From assembly GCF_040545425.1 (NCBI RefSeq), contig NZ_JBEPLW010000026.1: a stretch of DNA of 34,300 nt; one strand, given 5' to 3'. Below the pieces are notes generated by a model. The model was given only the letters and a program-made list of their open reading frames with translations. It was not told the DNA's origin and ran no database searches. How positions within the stretch are numbered: the stretch's first letter is position 1; every line of letters begins with the position of its first letter. A program made the translations under genes and the position numbers. Positions 22,505-30,874 of this stretch are shown one piece after another. This DNA is from Bhargavaea ullalensis (lineage in GTDB: Bacteria; Bacillota; Bacilli; Bacillales_A; Planococcaceae).

Positions 22505-23443
22505 TCATTCGATGCCGGGTTTGTAAAATTGGCGGTTGTCGAGCGGGAAGAGACGCTCGGTGAATTCGCCGGGTGCCGTTTTGGCGAGCGCCCGGTCGAG
22601 CATGTTCATTTTGGCGTCGATGTTGTCGATGTAGTGGAGAATCTCCGCTTCCTTCAACATCGGCTTTTTCGGGCTGCCCCACTCTTCCTTGCCGTGATGG
22701 GAAAGGACCATATGCTGCAAGAGCATGACTTCTTCCCCTTCGATGCCGAGTTCCGCGGCCGCCATGGCAATTTCGTTCACCATGATCGAAATATGGCCGA
22801 GGAGATTCCCCTGCACTGTGTAGACGGTGCCGACAGGGCCGGACAACTCGATGACTTTGCCGACATCATGCAGGATGATTCCGGCGTACAGCAAGTCTTT
22901 GTTCAGGCTCGGGTAAAGGGTGGCGATCGCCTTTCCGAGTTTCAGCATCGAGACGACATGGTCAATCAGTCCCGACACGTAGTCGTGGTGGTTTTTCGTT
23001 GCGGCCGGATAGACGAGGAACGACTCCCGGTGTTTCTTCAAAAGATGCCGGGTGATCCGCTGGATGTTCGGGTTCACAATTTCAAAGATGAACGGCGACA
23101 GTTCTTCATACAGCTCGTCCTTCGTCTTTTTTGCACTCGGCACCAGGTCGGAAATCTGGACGGCTTCTTCCGCTTTCGCCGGCCGGATGCTTTTGATGCG
23201 GAGCTGGGTCCGTCCGCGGTAGTCTTGCACTTCCCCGCCGACGCGCACAATGGAGGCCGGCTGGTAAATCTGCTCATGTTCATCTTTTGCATCCCACAGT
23301 TTGGCTTCGATATCCCCGGTCTTATCTTGGAGAATCAGTGTCATGAAGGGGCTTCCCTGATTCGTCGTCCCCTTCGTCGCCTGCTTGATGAGCAGGAATG
23401 TTTCCACCCGGTCGCCCGGCTTGCAAGTGCCGATCCCTTTCAT
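22505..23443 (-). CDS. yhaM: 3'-5' exoribonuclease YhaM
   Basis: A 312-residue exonuclease that trims RNA (and single-stranded DNA) 3' ends (B. subtilis YhaM about 314 aa). The N-terminal OB-fold part is roughly residues 14-90 (TLILQDKTGDIEAKLWD). The HD-type metal domain has LIDHVVSM, ILHDVGK with His192-Asp193, and MVLSHHGKEEWGSPK. The ATG at 23443 overlaps the yhaN stop as ATGA, indicating translational coupling; no strong ribosome site at normal distance is needed. Third gene of yhaO-yhaN-yhaM. Confidence 0.95.
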   Translation of the reverse strand: MKGIGTCKPGDRVETFLLIKQATKGTTNQGSPFMTLILQDKTGDIEAKLWDAKDEHEQIYQPASIVRVGGEVQDYRGRTQLRIKSIRPAKAEEAVQISDLVPSAKKTKDELYEELSPFIFEIVNPNIQRITRHLLKKHRESFLVYPAATKNHHDYVSGLIDHVVSMLKLGKAIATLYPSLNKDLLYAGIILHDVGKVIELSGPVGTVYTVQGNLLGHISIMVNEIAMAAAELGIEGEEVMLLQHMVLSHHGKEEWGSPKKPMLKEAEILHYIDNIDAKMNMLDRALAKTAPGEFTERLFPLDNRQFYKPGIE

Positions 23444-26310
23444 CTTGTCAACACATCCTTCCCGCTCCCCGCGCCTGCGACATCGATGATCGACGCATCC
23501 GTAAACGCTGTGCACATGTCATCGTGGCAAGTAAAATAGAGGAACTGATGATCTTTCTTCCATTCTTCCATTAATTCTATCATATGGCCAAGCCGTTCCC
23601 GGTCAAAATGGACGAAGGGATCGTCCATGATGATCGGGAACGGTGCCTTTGCCTTGAGCGATTCAGCGAGTGCAAGGCGGAGCGCGATATAAGCCTGTTC
23701 TTTCGTGGCCTGGCTCAGCTCATGAATGCCGAAACGGACGCCGTTCCGGCTTTCCGCCTCAAACCGGCCGTCCAGATTCAAATGGAGGCCCGCCTGCGCC
23801 CCGCCGGTAAGCCGGTTGAACAGCCGGCTTGCCTGGTTGATCGCATCCGGCAGCTTTTCTTCCTTCATCCTGCCGACTGTCCGGGCGATGGCATTGCCTG
23901 CTGCTTTGCGGGCGGCCCATTCGCGGGCAAGCCGGCGGAATTCGGCCTTCTTCATCTCAAACAGCTGCAACTGTTCATCATATGCCCGGTCCGTGAGGAG
24001 ATGCGCCATTTGTGCTTCAATGTCGGCCCGTTCCTCCATCAGGCGGTCGCGCTCTTCCGCAAGTGCCCGGAGCATTTTTTCCTGTTGCTCCAACCGGGCA
24101 AGGATCTCCGTCTCATCAGGCGTGCCGTCGAACGGTCCGCCGATCGATTCCAGCTGCCGTTCAACGGAGAGGAATTCCTTTTGTAATTCTGCTCTTCTCG
24201 CTGCCCGTTCGGCAGCTTCATAATAGGCCGACTCGTCTTCCACCCCGGCTTCCCCGAACAGCCGCCGGATCTCTTCAGTCAGGCTTTCGTGGAGAACCTC
24301 TTGTTCGTTCAGCTCTTCCTGCAGCCGGTCCTGCTCCTTATGAAGCCGGACACGCGCCGTACGGTTTGCCAAAAGCTCGTCCGACACGTCCCGGAGTCGG
24401 CTGAACAGCATCTCGTCGTTCACGCGAGACCCCAGAATCTGCTGGATGCGCCCGCGGATGTCCTCCATCCGGCCAGCGGCAACTTCAAGCCGGCGAGCCT
24501 CGGCTTCCTGCCGGCGGGCGGCCTCCTGTGCTTCCCGGATCAACCGGAACATCTCCGGCACGAGCGAAGGGGACGGCAAACCTTTCACGCCATAATGGGC
24601 GACAAACCCAATCAATTCCCGCTCCATTGCCGATCTGTCCCGTTCGGCCTGAGCCTGTTCTTTCTTGAGGGCCCCGACTTCCTGCCGCATCCGGTCCTCT
24701 TCTTCCGCCAGACGGTCGAGTTCGGCAAAATGGCGGCGCACCCTGTCGGCCAGCCGTTCCATCTCTTCTTCTCTGCCACCGAACCGGGCAAGAAGCTTCT
24801 CTTCCTCGGAGTTGAGCCCGCCCTCCCCGCTTCTCCCCCTCAAAAGATAGGCAACAGCAACAATGAGCAGCCCGGCAGGCAAGAGCAGCCACTGACGCGT
24901 GAAGACGGCGAGCAGAGAGAGAAGCGCACCGAGCCCAATGAGAAGGAAAACCGATGTTTTCCCGGTCTGTTCCGTTCCTTTCTTCGCCTCGGCCCGGGTC
25001 AGTTCCCTCCGGATTTCCGGCCATTTGGCGGCGAGATCCACTTCGCCGTCATCAGGCCCGCTTTGCGCAAGCTGTTCCGCCCTTTCCGCCAGCCTGTGTG
25101 CCTCGGCTTCTCGTCCGGCAACCCGGTCGTCCACGATCCGTTGTTTGTCCAAGGCTTGCTGATGGCGGCCGGTCAGCCTGTGAAGCTCTTCTTCCTTTTG
25201 GAGGGATGCGTCCGCGTCCGACAGGCGTGCGGCGGCGTCTTCACCGAGCCCGATCCTGCCGGCCAGGTTCCTCCGTTCTTCTTCAAGATCGTCGATCGCT
25301 TCTTTTGCCCGGCGGACCGTCGATCTTGCCTCATGCCAATCCGCTTCTTCCGCCAAGACCGAAGTCACACGGGTAAGTCGTTTTTCATCCAGCGCATCCG
25401 GCATGGCCGTCTGAATCTTGGTGATCCGTTCTTTTATGGTGGAAATGGCGGCTTTGGCCGCAAGCACCCTGTCTTTTGCCGCTTCATAGCGACGGATGCC
25501 GTCCTGCGGAAACGGGGCTTCCCCGATCTGCGCCAATTCTTCCCCAATCGAGCGCTTGGCGGATTGGAGCGGCAAAGCCTGTCTTAAAACCCCCAATGTT
25601 CGCCGGCGCTCTTCACGCTCCATCATTTCCCGGGAAATTTCGTCAAGCCGGCGCCTTGCTTCGGCAGATCTCTCCTTCATTGGGGCATAGCCGTCCGCTT
25701 TGTTCCTGTATTGTGCGAGTTCGTTTTCCATTTCCCGCAGTTCGGCCACGAGCACATTCATCTTCGGCACCCTGCCGGACCTCTTGAACAGACTTTCCGC
25801 CTCTTTTTGCATGCGGGTTTCCAGCGCAGCCAGATTATCTGCGCCGGTCGTGCCGGATGCAATGAGTGCACGCCCCAGCTCTTCTTCGTTCATCCGTCCG
25901 ATTTCCTGCAACTGCAGCAGCGAGAAGGAGAAAATCGACTCGAATGATTGCCGGTCGTGTCCTCTCAGCAGGATGGAGAGCGCCTCCTCGCCGCCGGTCC
26001 GGCCGTCCGAAAAGCGGACCGTCACTTCCCCCGCCGAGCGCCCGGCCACCCGCTCGATCACGCAAGGGCCGAATTCCGGATCTTCAATATGCAGCTGCCC
26101 GCCATAGGCGCCTCCGGCTTTCGGCTCATATCGGAGAAGGTCGGCATTGCGCTGCGGAAACCCGAACAGCGTATGAAGAATGAACTGCCGCATTGTCGTC
26201 TTTCCGGCTTCATTGCCGCCATAAAGGACGTTGATGCCTTCCGCCAGGCTGACGGTGACGTCCGAGTGCTTGCCGAAGCCGTAAATGACAAGTTTTATGA
26301 TTTTCATCAT
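23440..26310 (-). CDS. yhaN: YhaN, SbcC/Rad50-like ATPase with coiled coil
   Basis: A 956-residue SMC-like ATPase, partner of the YhaO nuclease-like protein. Walker A GGNEAGKTT is at residues 31-39. The Q-loop/signature region and Walker B FPIIMDDPFVHFD are near the C-terminus, with a D-loop and final switch FTCHDD. Between them lie long charged coiled coils, interrupted at about 454-489 by two hydrophobic segments (FLLIGLGALLSLLAVF and LLLPAGLLIVAVAYLL) that look like a membrane hairpin. ATG 26310 follows AAAGGAGG and overlaps the yhaO stop by 4 bp. Involvement in DNA repair or end processing is inferred from the Mre11-Rad50-like pair. Confidence 0.93.
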   Translation of the reverse strand: MMKIIKLVIYGFGKHSDVTVSLAEGINVLYGGNEAGKTTMRQFILHTLFGFPQRNADLLRYEPKAGGAYGGQLHIEDPEFGPCVIERVAGRSAGEVTVRFSDGRTGGEEALSILLRGHDRQSFESIFSFSLLQLQEIGRMNEEELGRALIASGTTGADNLAALETRMQKEAESLFKRSGRVPKMNVLVAELREMENELAQYRNKADGYAPMKERSAEARRRLDEISREMMEREERRRTLGVLRQALPLQSAKRSIGEELAQIGEAPFPQDGIRRYEAAKDRVLAAKAAISTIKERITKIQTAMPDALDEKRLTRVTSVLAEEADWHEARSTVRRAKEAIDDLEEERRNLAGRIGLGEDAAARLSDADASLQKEEELHRLTGRHQQALDKQRIVDDRVAGREAEAHRLAERAEQLAQSGPDDGEVDLAAKWPEIRRELTRAEAKKGTEQTGKTSVFLLIGLGALLSLLAVFTRQWLLLPAGLLIVAVAYLLRGRSGEGGLNSEEEKLLARFGGREEEMERLADRVRRHFAELDRLAEEEDRMRQEVGALKKEQAQAERDRSAMERELIGFVAHYGVKGLPSPSLVPEMFRLIREAQEAARRQEAEARRLEVAAGRMEDIRGRIQQILGSRVNDEMLFSRLRDVSDELLANRTARVRLHKEQDRLQEELNEQEVLHESLTEEIRRLFGEAGVEDESAYYEAAERAARRAELQKEFLSVERQLESIGGPFDGTPDETEILARLEQQEKMLRALAEERDRLMEERADIEAQMAHLLTDRAYDEQLQLFEMKKAEFRRLAREWAARKAAGNAIARTVGRMKEEKLPDAINQASRLFNRLTGGAQAGLHLNLDGRFEAESRNGVRFGIHELSQATKEQAYIALRLALAESLKAKAPFPIIMDDPFVHFDRERLGHMIELMEEWKKDHQFLYFTCHDDMCTAFTDASIIDVAGAGSGKDVLTR

Positions 26311-27530
26311 TCCGGCGTCCCTCCTTTTCCGATTCCCGATGCGAGCAGCCGCTCCGCCTCCGCCTTCACTTCTTCAATAAAATCCGCGTCGGCCGGCTCC
26401 ACGTATCTGTACGCCTGCCGATGGCCGTACAGGTCACTGAACAGCTCTTTCCATTCCGCCTCCTCCCAGCTCTCCAGTTCATGTGACACATCCCGGTAAA
26501 GTCCGACCGGCATATCAACAGCAGGTTCTTTCCTGAACGATAGGCGGTGGACCCCGATGCCGGGCAGCCGGTCCGCCGCGGCTTCCCTCAGGAATGCCAC
26601 CCACTCATCCCCGGGCGCACCGGAGAACAGTTCGTCGTCCGGAGCGATCCCGGTCAGGACCAGATCGGCGATGCCCGGTCCGTTTTTTGAATGAAACCGT
26701 TGGAGTGCATCCAGGCAGGCAGAAATCCATTCATCCGCATGCCGGATTCCCTCACAAGGCACTTCCACCCGGCCGAACACGAGCGCTGAGGAAGGAATGA
26801 ACGTCAATGCCGGGCTGCCTTCGCCGATTGTGACTTCATAAAATCCTCTGACCCCGGTTTCATTGCGATGAAGCCCCTGGATATTGCCGGGATAGACGAC
26901 CGGGGGCTCCTCGCTCAGCAGGCTGCGTTTATGGATATGGCCGAGCGCCCAGTAGTCATAGTTCTTGGAGAGCAGCTCGCCGATGCTGAACGGCGCATAG
27001 ACGTCATGCACCTCGTCGCCCCGGATGCTTCCGTGGAGCATGCCGATATGGATCGTTCCATCGTTCGCGGTTGCCTCCGGATAATCGCCGATGACCGGCT
27101 CCGTCACATGCCTCTCCGGATAACTAAATCCATGGATCCGGACGGTTTTTCCCCTCGCCTCCAGCGAGAACGTGCCGACTTCCGGCCCGAACACCCGTAC
27201 ATTTTCTGGCAGGGAAAAACGGACCCATCGGCCGGCGAGGTGGTCGTGGTTGCCGTGAGACATGAACACGGGGATACCGGCGGATGCAAGTTCTTCCATC
27301 CCTTTTCTGAAGACCTCCTGTGCCTTCAGGCTCCGGTCCTCTCCGTCGTAGATATCTCCGGCAATGAGCATGAAATCGGGACGGGTCTCAACCGCATGGC
27401 GGATCAGCGTGCGGAACGCATTGAATGTACTTTCCCGGACAGCCTCGAGCAGTTCCGTTGACAGGCCGGTGAACCCCTTGAACGGACTCCCCAGATGCAG
27501 GTCGGCCGCATGGATAAAACGGATGGACAT
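26307..27530 (-). CDS. yhaO: YhaO, Mre11/SbcD-like metallophosphoesterase
   Basis: A 407-residue protein (B. subtilis about 408). The calcineurin-like phosphoesterase motifs are in order: AADLHLGSP (8-16), AGDIYDGEDRSL, SHGNHDHLAG, LHGSIRGDEVHDVY and GHIHKRSLL, giving the two-metal site of Mre11/SbcD nucleases. A C-terminal capping domain follows. ATG 27530 has GGAGGTG 5 nt upstream. First gene of the overlapping yhaO-yhaN-yhaM operon. In B. subtilis, as I recall, these genes belong to the LexA regulon, and a LexA-like box lies just upstream here. Confidence 0.94.
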   Translation of the reverse strand: MSIRFIHAADLHLGSPFKGFTGLSTELLEAVRESTFNAFRTLIRHAVETRPDFMLIAGDIYDGEDRSLKAQEVFRKGMEELASAGIPVFMSHGNHDHLAGRWVRFSLPENVRVFGPEVGTFSLEARGKTVRIHGFSYPERHVTEPVIGDYPEATANDGTIHIGMLHGSIRGDEVHDVYAPFSIGELLSKNYDYWALGHIHKRSLLSEEPPVVYPGNIQGLHRNETGVRGFYEVTIGEGSPALTFIPSSALVFGRVEVPCEGIRHADEWISACLDALQRFHSKNGPGIADLVLTGIAPDDELFSGAPGDEWVAFLREAAADRLPGIGVHRLSFRKEPAVDMPVGLYRDVSHELESWEEAEWKELFSDLYGHRQAYRYVEPADADFIEEVKAEAERLLASGIGKGGTPE

Positions 27531-27548
27531 CGGGACACCTCCAATAAG

Positions 27549-27562
27549 CGAATGTTTGTTCT
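27549..27562 (-). promoter_or_regulatory. LexA (DinR) box-like operator of yhaONM
   Basis: On the minus strand the site reads AGAACAAACATTCG. It matches the Bacillus LexA consensus CGAACRNRYGTTYG at all but two of the constrained positions (first base and tenth base). It lies immediately downstream of possible -10 hexamers (TATGAT / TAGAAT at 27564-27574, minus strand) and 18 bp before the yhaO start codon. Confidence 0.6.
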
Positions 27563-27642
27563 TATTCTATCATATTTGGCGGGAGAGTGGGAGAGTTGGC
27601 TTGAAAGGCGGTCCTGTTGGCGGGAAGTTGCAGGATCGGGGA

Positions 27643-28070
27643 GTTCGCATATAGAGCGGGGGGCGCACTTAGAGGAGCGAGTTCGCACTTAGAGCAGCGG
27701 ATTGACACTTAGAGCGACCCGTTCGCACTTAGAAAGGAGAATTCGCACTTACAGCAACCTGTTCGCACTTAGAAAGGAGATTTCGCACTTACAGCGAACT
27801 GTTCGCACTTAGAAAGGAGAGTTCGCACTTACAGCGAACCGTTCACACTTAGAAAGGAGAATTCGCACTTACAGCGACAAGTTCGCACTTAGAGAAGAGA
27901 ATTCGCACTTACACGCACCCGTTCGCACTCAGAGAAGAGAATTCGCACTTAGAGCGACCCGTTCGCACTTAGAAAGGAGATTTCGCACTTACAGCAACAA
28001 GTTCGCACTTAGAAAGGAGAATTCGCACTTACAGCAACCCGTTCTCACTTAGAAACCAGTTCGCACGTGG
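27643..28070. repeat. Intergenic tandem repeat array 4 (20-bp unit, about 21 copies)
   Basis: From 27661 to 28060 there are 20 consecutive units of exactly 20 bp, flanked by one degraded unit on each side. The core GTTCGCACTTASA is followed by one of two alternating tails (about AAGGAGA or GCRACCC), so the larger period is 40 bp. The array fills most of the 619-bp gap between yhaO and yhaP. The minus-strand core reads AAGTGCGAA. Confidence 0.96.
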
Positions 28071-28093
28071 ACAGGTCCATTGGTACAAACGAG

Positions 28094-28132
28094 AAAAACC
28101 CGCACAGGCCAGTGGAGGCGTCGCCTGTGCGG
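28094..28132 (-). terminator. Terminator of yhaQP
   Basis: Perfect 10-bp arms at 28100-28109 and 28123-28132. The A-run at 28094-28098 gives Ts on the minus strand. It lies 17 bp after the yhaP stop. Confidence 0.9.
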
Positions 28133-28149
28133 ATTCGTTGGTTTCCGTT

Positions 28150-29406
28150 TTATTCCTTCCCGAGCTGGAGGGCTTTTTTCAGGTCCTTCAGTGAGCGGGA
28201 CGGGCCGTACATGAGGACGCCGCCCTTGTAGACGCGGGCGCCGAACCAGCCGAGAACAGCGATGGTGAGCACCATGATCGCAATAGACAGGAGCGGTTCC
28301 CACAGAGGCAGGTCGAGCATGCCGACGCGCAGGAACATGACGAGCGGTGCGAAGAACGGGAAGTAGGACGTCCACTTCACGTAAGCCGCATCCGGCGTGC
28401 TGAGCCCGGTCACTGCAATGATGAAGGCGATCACGATGAGCATCGTCATCGGCATGATGAGCGACTGGACGTCTTCCGTCCGGCTGACAAGCGATCCAAG
28501 CAGTGCGGCGAGCACGGCATAGAGGAAATAGCCGAGCAGGAAGAAGATGACCGCGTAGACGATCGTCATGGCATTGATGTCGGAAAATCCGAAGAACTCA
28601 AATGCCCCTTCGGACAAGTCCGACATCGCCGAAGACGTCTTCAGCGAAATATAGCCGAATACGCCGAACAGCGCCATTTGGAGCAGGCCGAGCGAACCGA
28701 TGCCAAGCACTTTGGCGAACATGTGCTTCACCGGGGAAACGCTGGAAATGAGGATTTCCATCACACGGGATGATTTCTCCGTCGCCACTTCTGTCGCAAT
28801 CATGCTGGAATACATGATGACGGCGAAGTAAATGAGGAACATGAGCACGTAGACGAGTCCGCGCGCCTGGTTCAACTCTTCCTCGGTCTTTCCGGAATCG
28901 GACAGGGTTGTCTGTTGGAAGGCGACCGGCTCGAACAGGGCGCCCGCTTCCGCAGGAGACAGATTGAGCTGTTCCGCACGGAGTTCCGTCTGGATCGACT
29001 GGAGCGCTTCCTGCAGCATCATCGGGAATCCGAATTCCATCGAGTCTTCAGACACATATTCCGCATTGAGCGTGCCGCCGCCCGCGGCAAGGATCAGATA
29101 AGCGTCGATGTCCCCTTCCTTCACCTGGTCGTCAAGAACGTTCCGGGACTCAACCGACACTTCCGGGATCGTCTCCTCGCCCATTGCCTTCAGCTGATCG
29201 CCGAGCCGCTGCACGATCGCGCCGTCTTCCGTGATAACCGGCAGCGTGTCGCCCGCTTCGTCGCCGCCGCCGAACTTGTCGATGATCGTCGTGATGTTCG
29301 ACAACAGGAAAATGCCGGCGATGACGATGGCAGTCGTGATGATGAATGATTTCGTGCGCGCCTTCGTGACAAATGCCTGTTTGAAAATGATCCAGAAATC
29401 ACGCAT
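28150..29406 (-). CDS. yhaP: ABC-2 type (NatB-like) permease YhaP
   Basis: A 418-residue permease from ATG 29406 (MRDFWIIFKQAFVTKARTKSF). The first membrane segment (FIITTAIVIAGIFLLSNI) is followed by an extracytoplasmic domain of about 140 residues, then a cluster of five or six membrane segments (from VYVLMFLIYFAVIMYSSMIATEVATEKSSRVMEILISSVSP on). The EKSSRVMEILISSVSP motif is the hallmark of NatB-type ABC-2 exporters. The start overlaps the yhaQ stop by 8 bp. B. subtilis yhaP has the same partner and neighbourhood. Substrate unknown; sodium export is only an analogy with NatAB. Confidence 0.92.
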   Translation of the reverse strand: MRDFWIIFKQAFVTKARTKSFIITTAIVIAGIFLLSNITTIIDKFGGGDEAGDTLPVITEDGAIVQRLGDQLKAMGEETIPEVSVESRNVLDDQVKEGDIDAYLILAAGGGTLNAEYVSEDSMEFGFPMMLQEALQSIQTELRAEQLNLSPAEAGALFEPVAFQQTTLSDSGKTEEELNQARGLVYVLMFLIYFAVIMYSSMIATEVATEKSSRVMEILISSVSPVKHMFAKVLGIGSLGLLQMALFGVFGYISLKTSSAMSDLSEGAFEFFGFSDINAMTIVYAVIFFLLGYFLYAVLAALLGSLVSRTEDVQSLIMPMTMLIVIAFIIAVTGLSTPDAAYVKWTSYFPFFAPLVMFLRVGMLDLPLWEPLLSIAIMVLTIAVLGWFGARVYKGGVLMYGPSRSLKDLKKALQLGKE

Positions 29407-30298
29407 GCTCCGCACCCACTTTCGCAATGAAGATATCCTGAAGCGACGGCTCTTCGATGCTGAAATGGCGCACCGGACCGGACTTCAGCGCTTCCTCCAG
29501 CAGGCGGCCGGCCGTCTCGTCGTCCGCCACCTGGAACACCGCCCCGTCCAGCGCATAGGACGAGTTCTGCACCCCGGTGACCGACTGCAGGCCCGTAATA
29601 TCGTAATCTGAGCGGATGCGCACGTTCTGCCTGCCGAACGACCGCTTCACTTCACGGAGCGATCCTTTCACGACCTGCTTTCCGTGATCAATGATGCTGA
29701 GTTGCTCGCACAGTTCTTCGACGTGGTCCATCCGGTGGCTCGAGAACACGATCGTCGCGCCGGCGTCCCGAAATTCCTTGACCGCGCCTTTGAGCATTTC
29801 CACATTCACCGGATCGAGTCCTGAAAACGGCTCATCCAGAATCAGCAGCTCGGGATTGTGCATGAGCGAGGCGATCACCTGGATTTTCTGCTGGTTCCCT
29901 TTTGACAGTTCCTCGACTTTTTTGCTTTGGTACTGCGGCACTTCAAAGCGCTCGAGCCATTTTTTCAGCGCCGCCTTTGCATCGCTTTTCTTCATCCCGC
30001 GGAGTTCCCCGAGAAAGACGAGCTGATCCTCGACTTTCATCTTCGGATAAAGTCCCCGTTCCTCCGGCAAATACCCGATCTCATGGCTTGTGCCGTACGT
30101 GATCGGCTTCCCTTTCCATCTCACCGTTCCGCCGGTCGGCGTGAGCAGCCCGAGGATCATCCGGAATGTCGTCGTCTTCCCCGCACCGTTCGCCCCGAGG
30201 AATCCGTACATCGTCCCTTCCCCGACGGTGAGCGTCAAATCATCCACCGCCGTGAAGTCCCCGAATTTCTTAGTGACCTGTTCCAGTTGCAGCGTCAT
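29399..30298 (-). CDS. yhaQ: ABC transporter ATP-binding protein YhaQ
   Basis: A 299-residue ATPase (B. subtilis YhaQ about 298). Walker A GANGAGKTT is at 35-43, signature ELSKGNQQKI, Walker B LLILDEPFSGLDP and switch FSSHRMDHVEELC. The C-terminal 80 residues form the extension typical of NatA-like exporters. ATG 30298 (MTLQLEQVTKKFG) has AAAGGGG 7-8 nt upstream; the open frame extends to 30388 without homology. There is no terminator in the 55 bp between it and the upstream membrane-protein gene, so it is probably expressed from the promoter at 31308-31337. Confidence 0.94.
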   Translation of the reverse strand: MTLQLEQVTKKFGDFTAVDDLTLTVGEGTMYGFLGANGAGKTTTFRMILGLLTPTGGTVRWKGKPITYGTSHEIGYLPEERGLYPKMKVEDQLVFLGELRGMKKSDAKAALKKWLERFEVPQYQSKKVEELSKGNQQKIQVIASLMHNPELLILDEPFSGLDPVNVEMLKGAVKEFRDAGATIVFSSHRMDHVEELCEQLSIIDHGKQVVKGSLREVKRSFGRQNVRIRSDYDITGLQSVTGVQNSSYALDGAVFQVADDETAGRLLEEALKSGPVRHFSIEEPSLQDIFIAKVGAEHA

Positions 30299-30353
30299 CG
30301 TCTCGCCCCTTTCCATAATCCTTGTACGCATACAGAAGGTTAAAAGTTTCGCT

Positions 30354-30665
30354 TCAATTTCTCCTGGCTGCAATGCCGGCTCCGACACCGTAAGAAATCA
30401 TATGCAGCATGTACACCGCCATGAGGACGAAAAACGCGGTGCCCGGCGGTTCCATGAATAGAACGAGCGCCCAGGCGATCAAGAGGACAAATGTCGTCAC
30501 GGCCCACGAGAACGACCGCGCCGACTCGTGGATTTTCTTGTACCGTTCATCGAACCTGCGCTCTTTTTTCCCTTTGCGCCAGCTGAAATAAAACACGATC
30601 AGCGTGATGACGATACCGAGCGGAAGCCCGGCCAGGAACGAACTCATTTCAAAGCCTTCGTACAT
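30354..30665 (-). CDS. Membrane protein in XRE operon
   Basis: A 103-residue protein from ATG 30665, with GGAGGAGG 7 nt upstream, inside the end of the repressor gene. A TTG three codons earlier is too close to the ribosome site. It has three membrane segments: LPLGIVITLIVFYFSW, a central VTTFVLLIAWALVLFM, and FFVLMAVYMLHMISYGVGAGIA. Between the first two is a basic stretch RKGKKERRFDERYKKIHESAR. This ERRxDERxxxIxExAR pattern also occurs, in looser form (EDERWRRIRESSL), in the first protein of the operon, so the two are probably related. They resemble DUF2178-type proteins. Function unknown. Confidence 0.82.
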   Translation of the reverse strand: MYEGFEMSSFLAGLPLGIVITLIVFYFSWRKGKKERRFDERYKKIHESARSFSWAVTTFVLLIAWALVLFMEPPGTAFFVLMAVYMLHMISYGVGAGIAARRN

Positions 30666-30667
30666 AA

Positions 30668-30865
30668 TCAATCCTCCTCCGGATCAAATAAATCTTCAAT
30701 GCGGCACCCGAACACCGCACCCAGCTTGAAGGCAAGCTCCAGCGACGGATTATACCGCCCCTTCTCAAGCGAAATGACCGTCTGGCGCGAAACCCCGAGC
30801 GTCTCCGCGAGTGCATCCTGAGTCATCCCGTGCTCGGCCCGGTTTTCCTTGATGTTGTTTTTCAT
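30668..30865 (-). CDS. Small XRE-family (Cro/CI-type) repressor
   Basis: A 65-residue protein that is just a helix-turn-helix domain: NRAEHGMTQDALAETLGVSRQTVISLEKGRYNPSLELAFKLGAVFGCRIEDLF. TQDALAETLGVSRQTVISLE (about 15-34) is the DNA-binding motif. This YgzD/YozG-like class often accompanies small membrane proteins in Firmicutes. GGAGG precedes the ATG at 30865. It sits 9 bp after the first membrane-protein gene and 2 bp before the second. The paired operators over the operon promoter are its likely binding sites (autorepression). Confidence 0.93.
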   Translation of the reverse strand: MKNNIKENRAEHGMTQDALAETLGVSRQTVISLEKGRYNPSLELAFKLGAVFGCRIEDLFDPEED

Positions 30866-30874
30866 GGGCGCCTC

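Noticed and set aside
27721..28040. Repeated AAAGGAG words as ribosome sites
   Set aside because: They are part of the 40-bp repeat tail, with no start codon at a useful distance.
27643..28070. CRISPR array
   Set aside because: Units are contiguous 20-mers with a 12-13-nt core and 7-8-nt alternating tails. There are no 25-40-nt unique spacers and no cas genes in the window.
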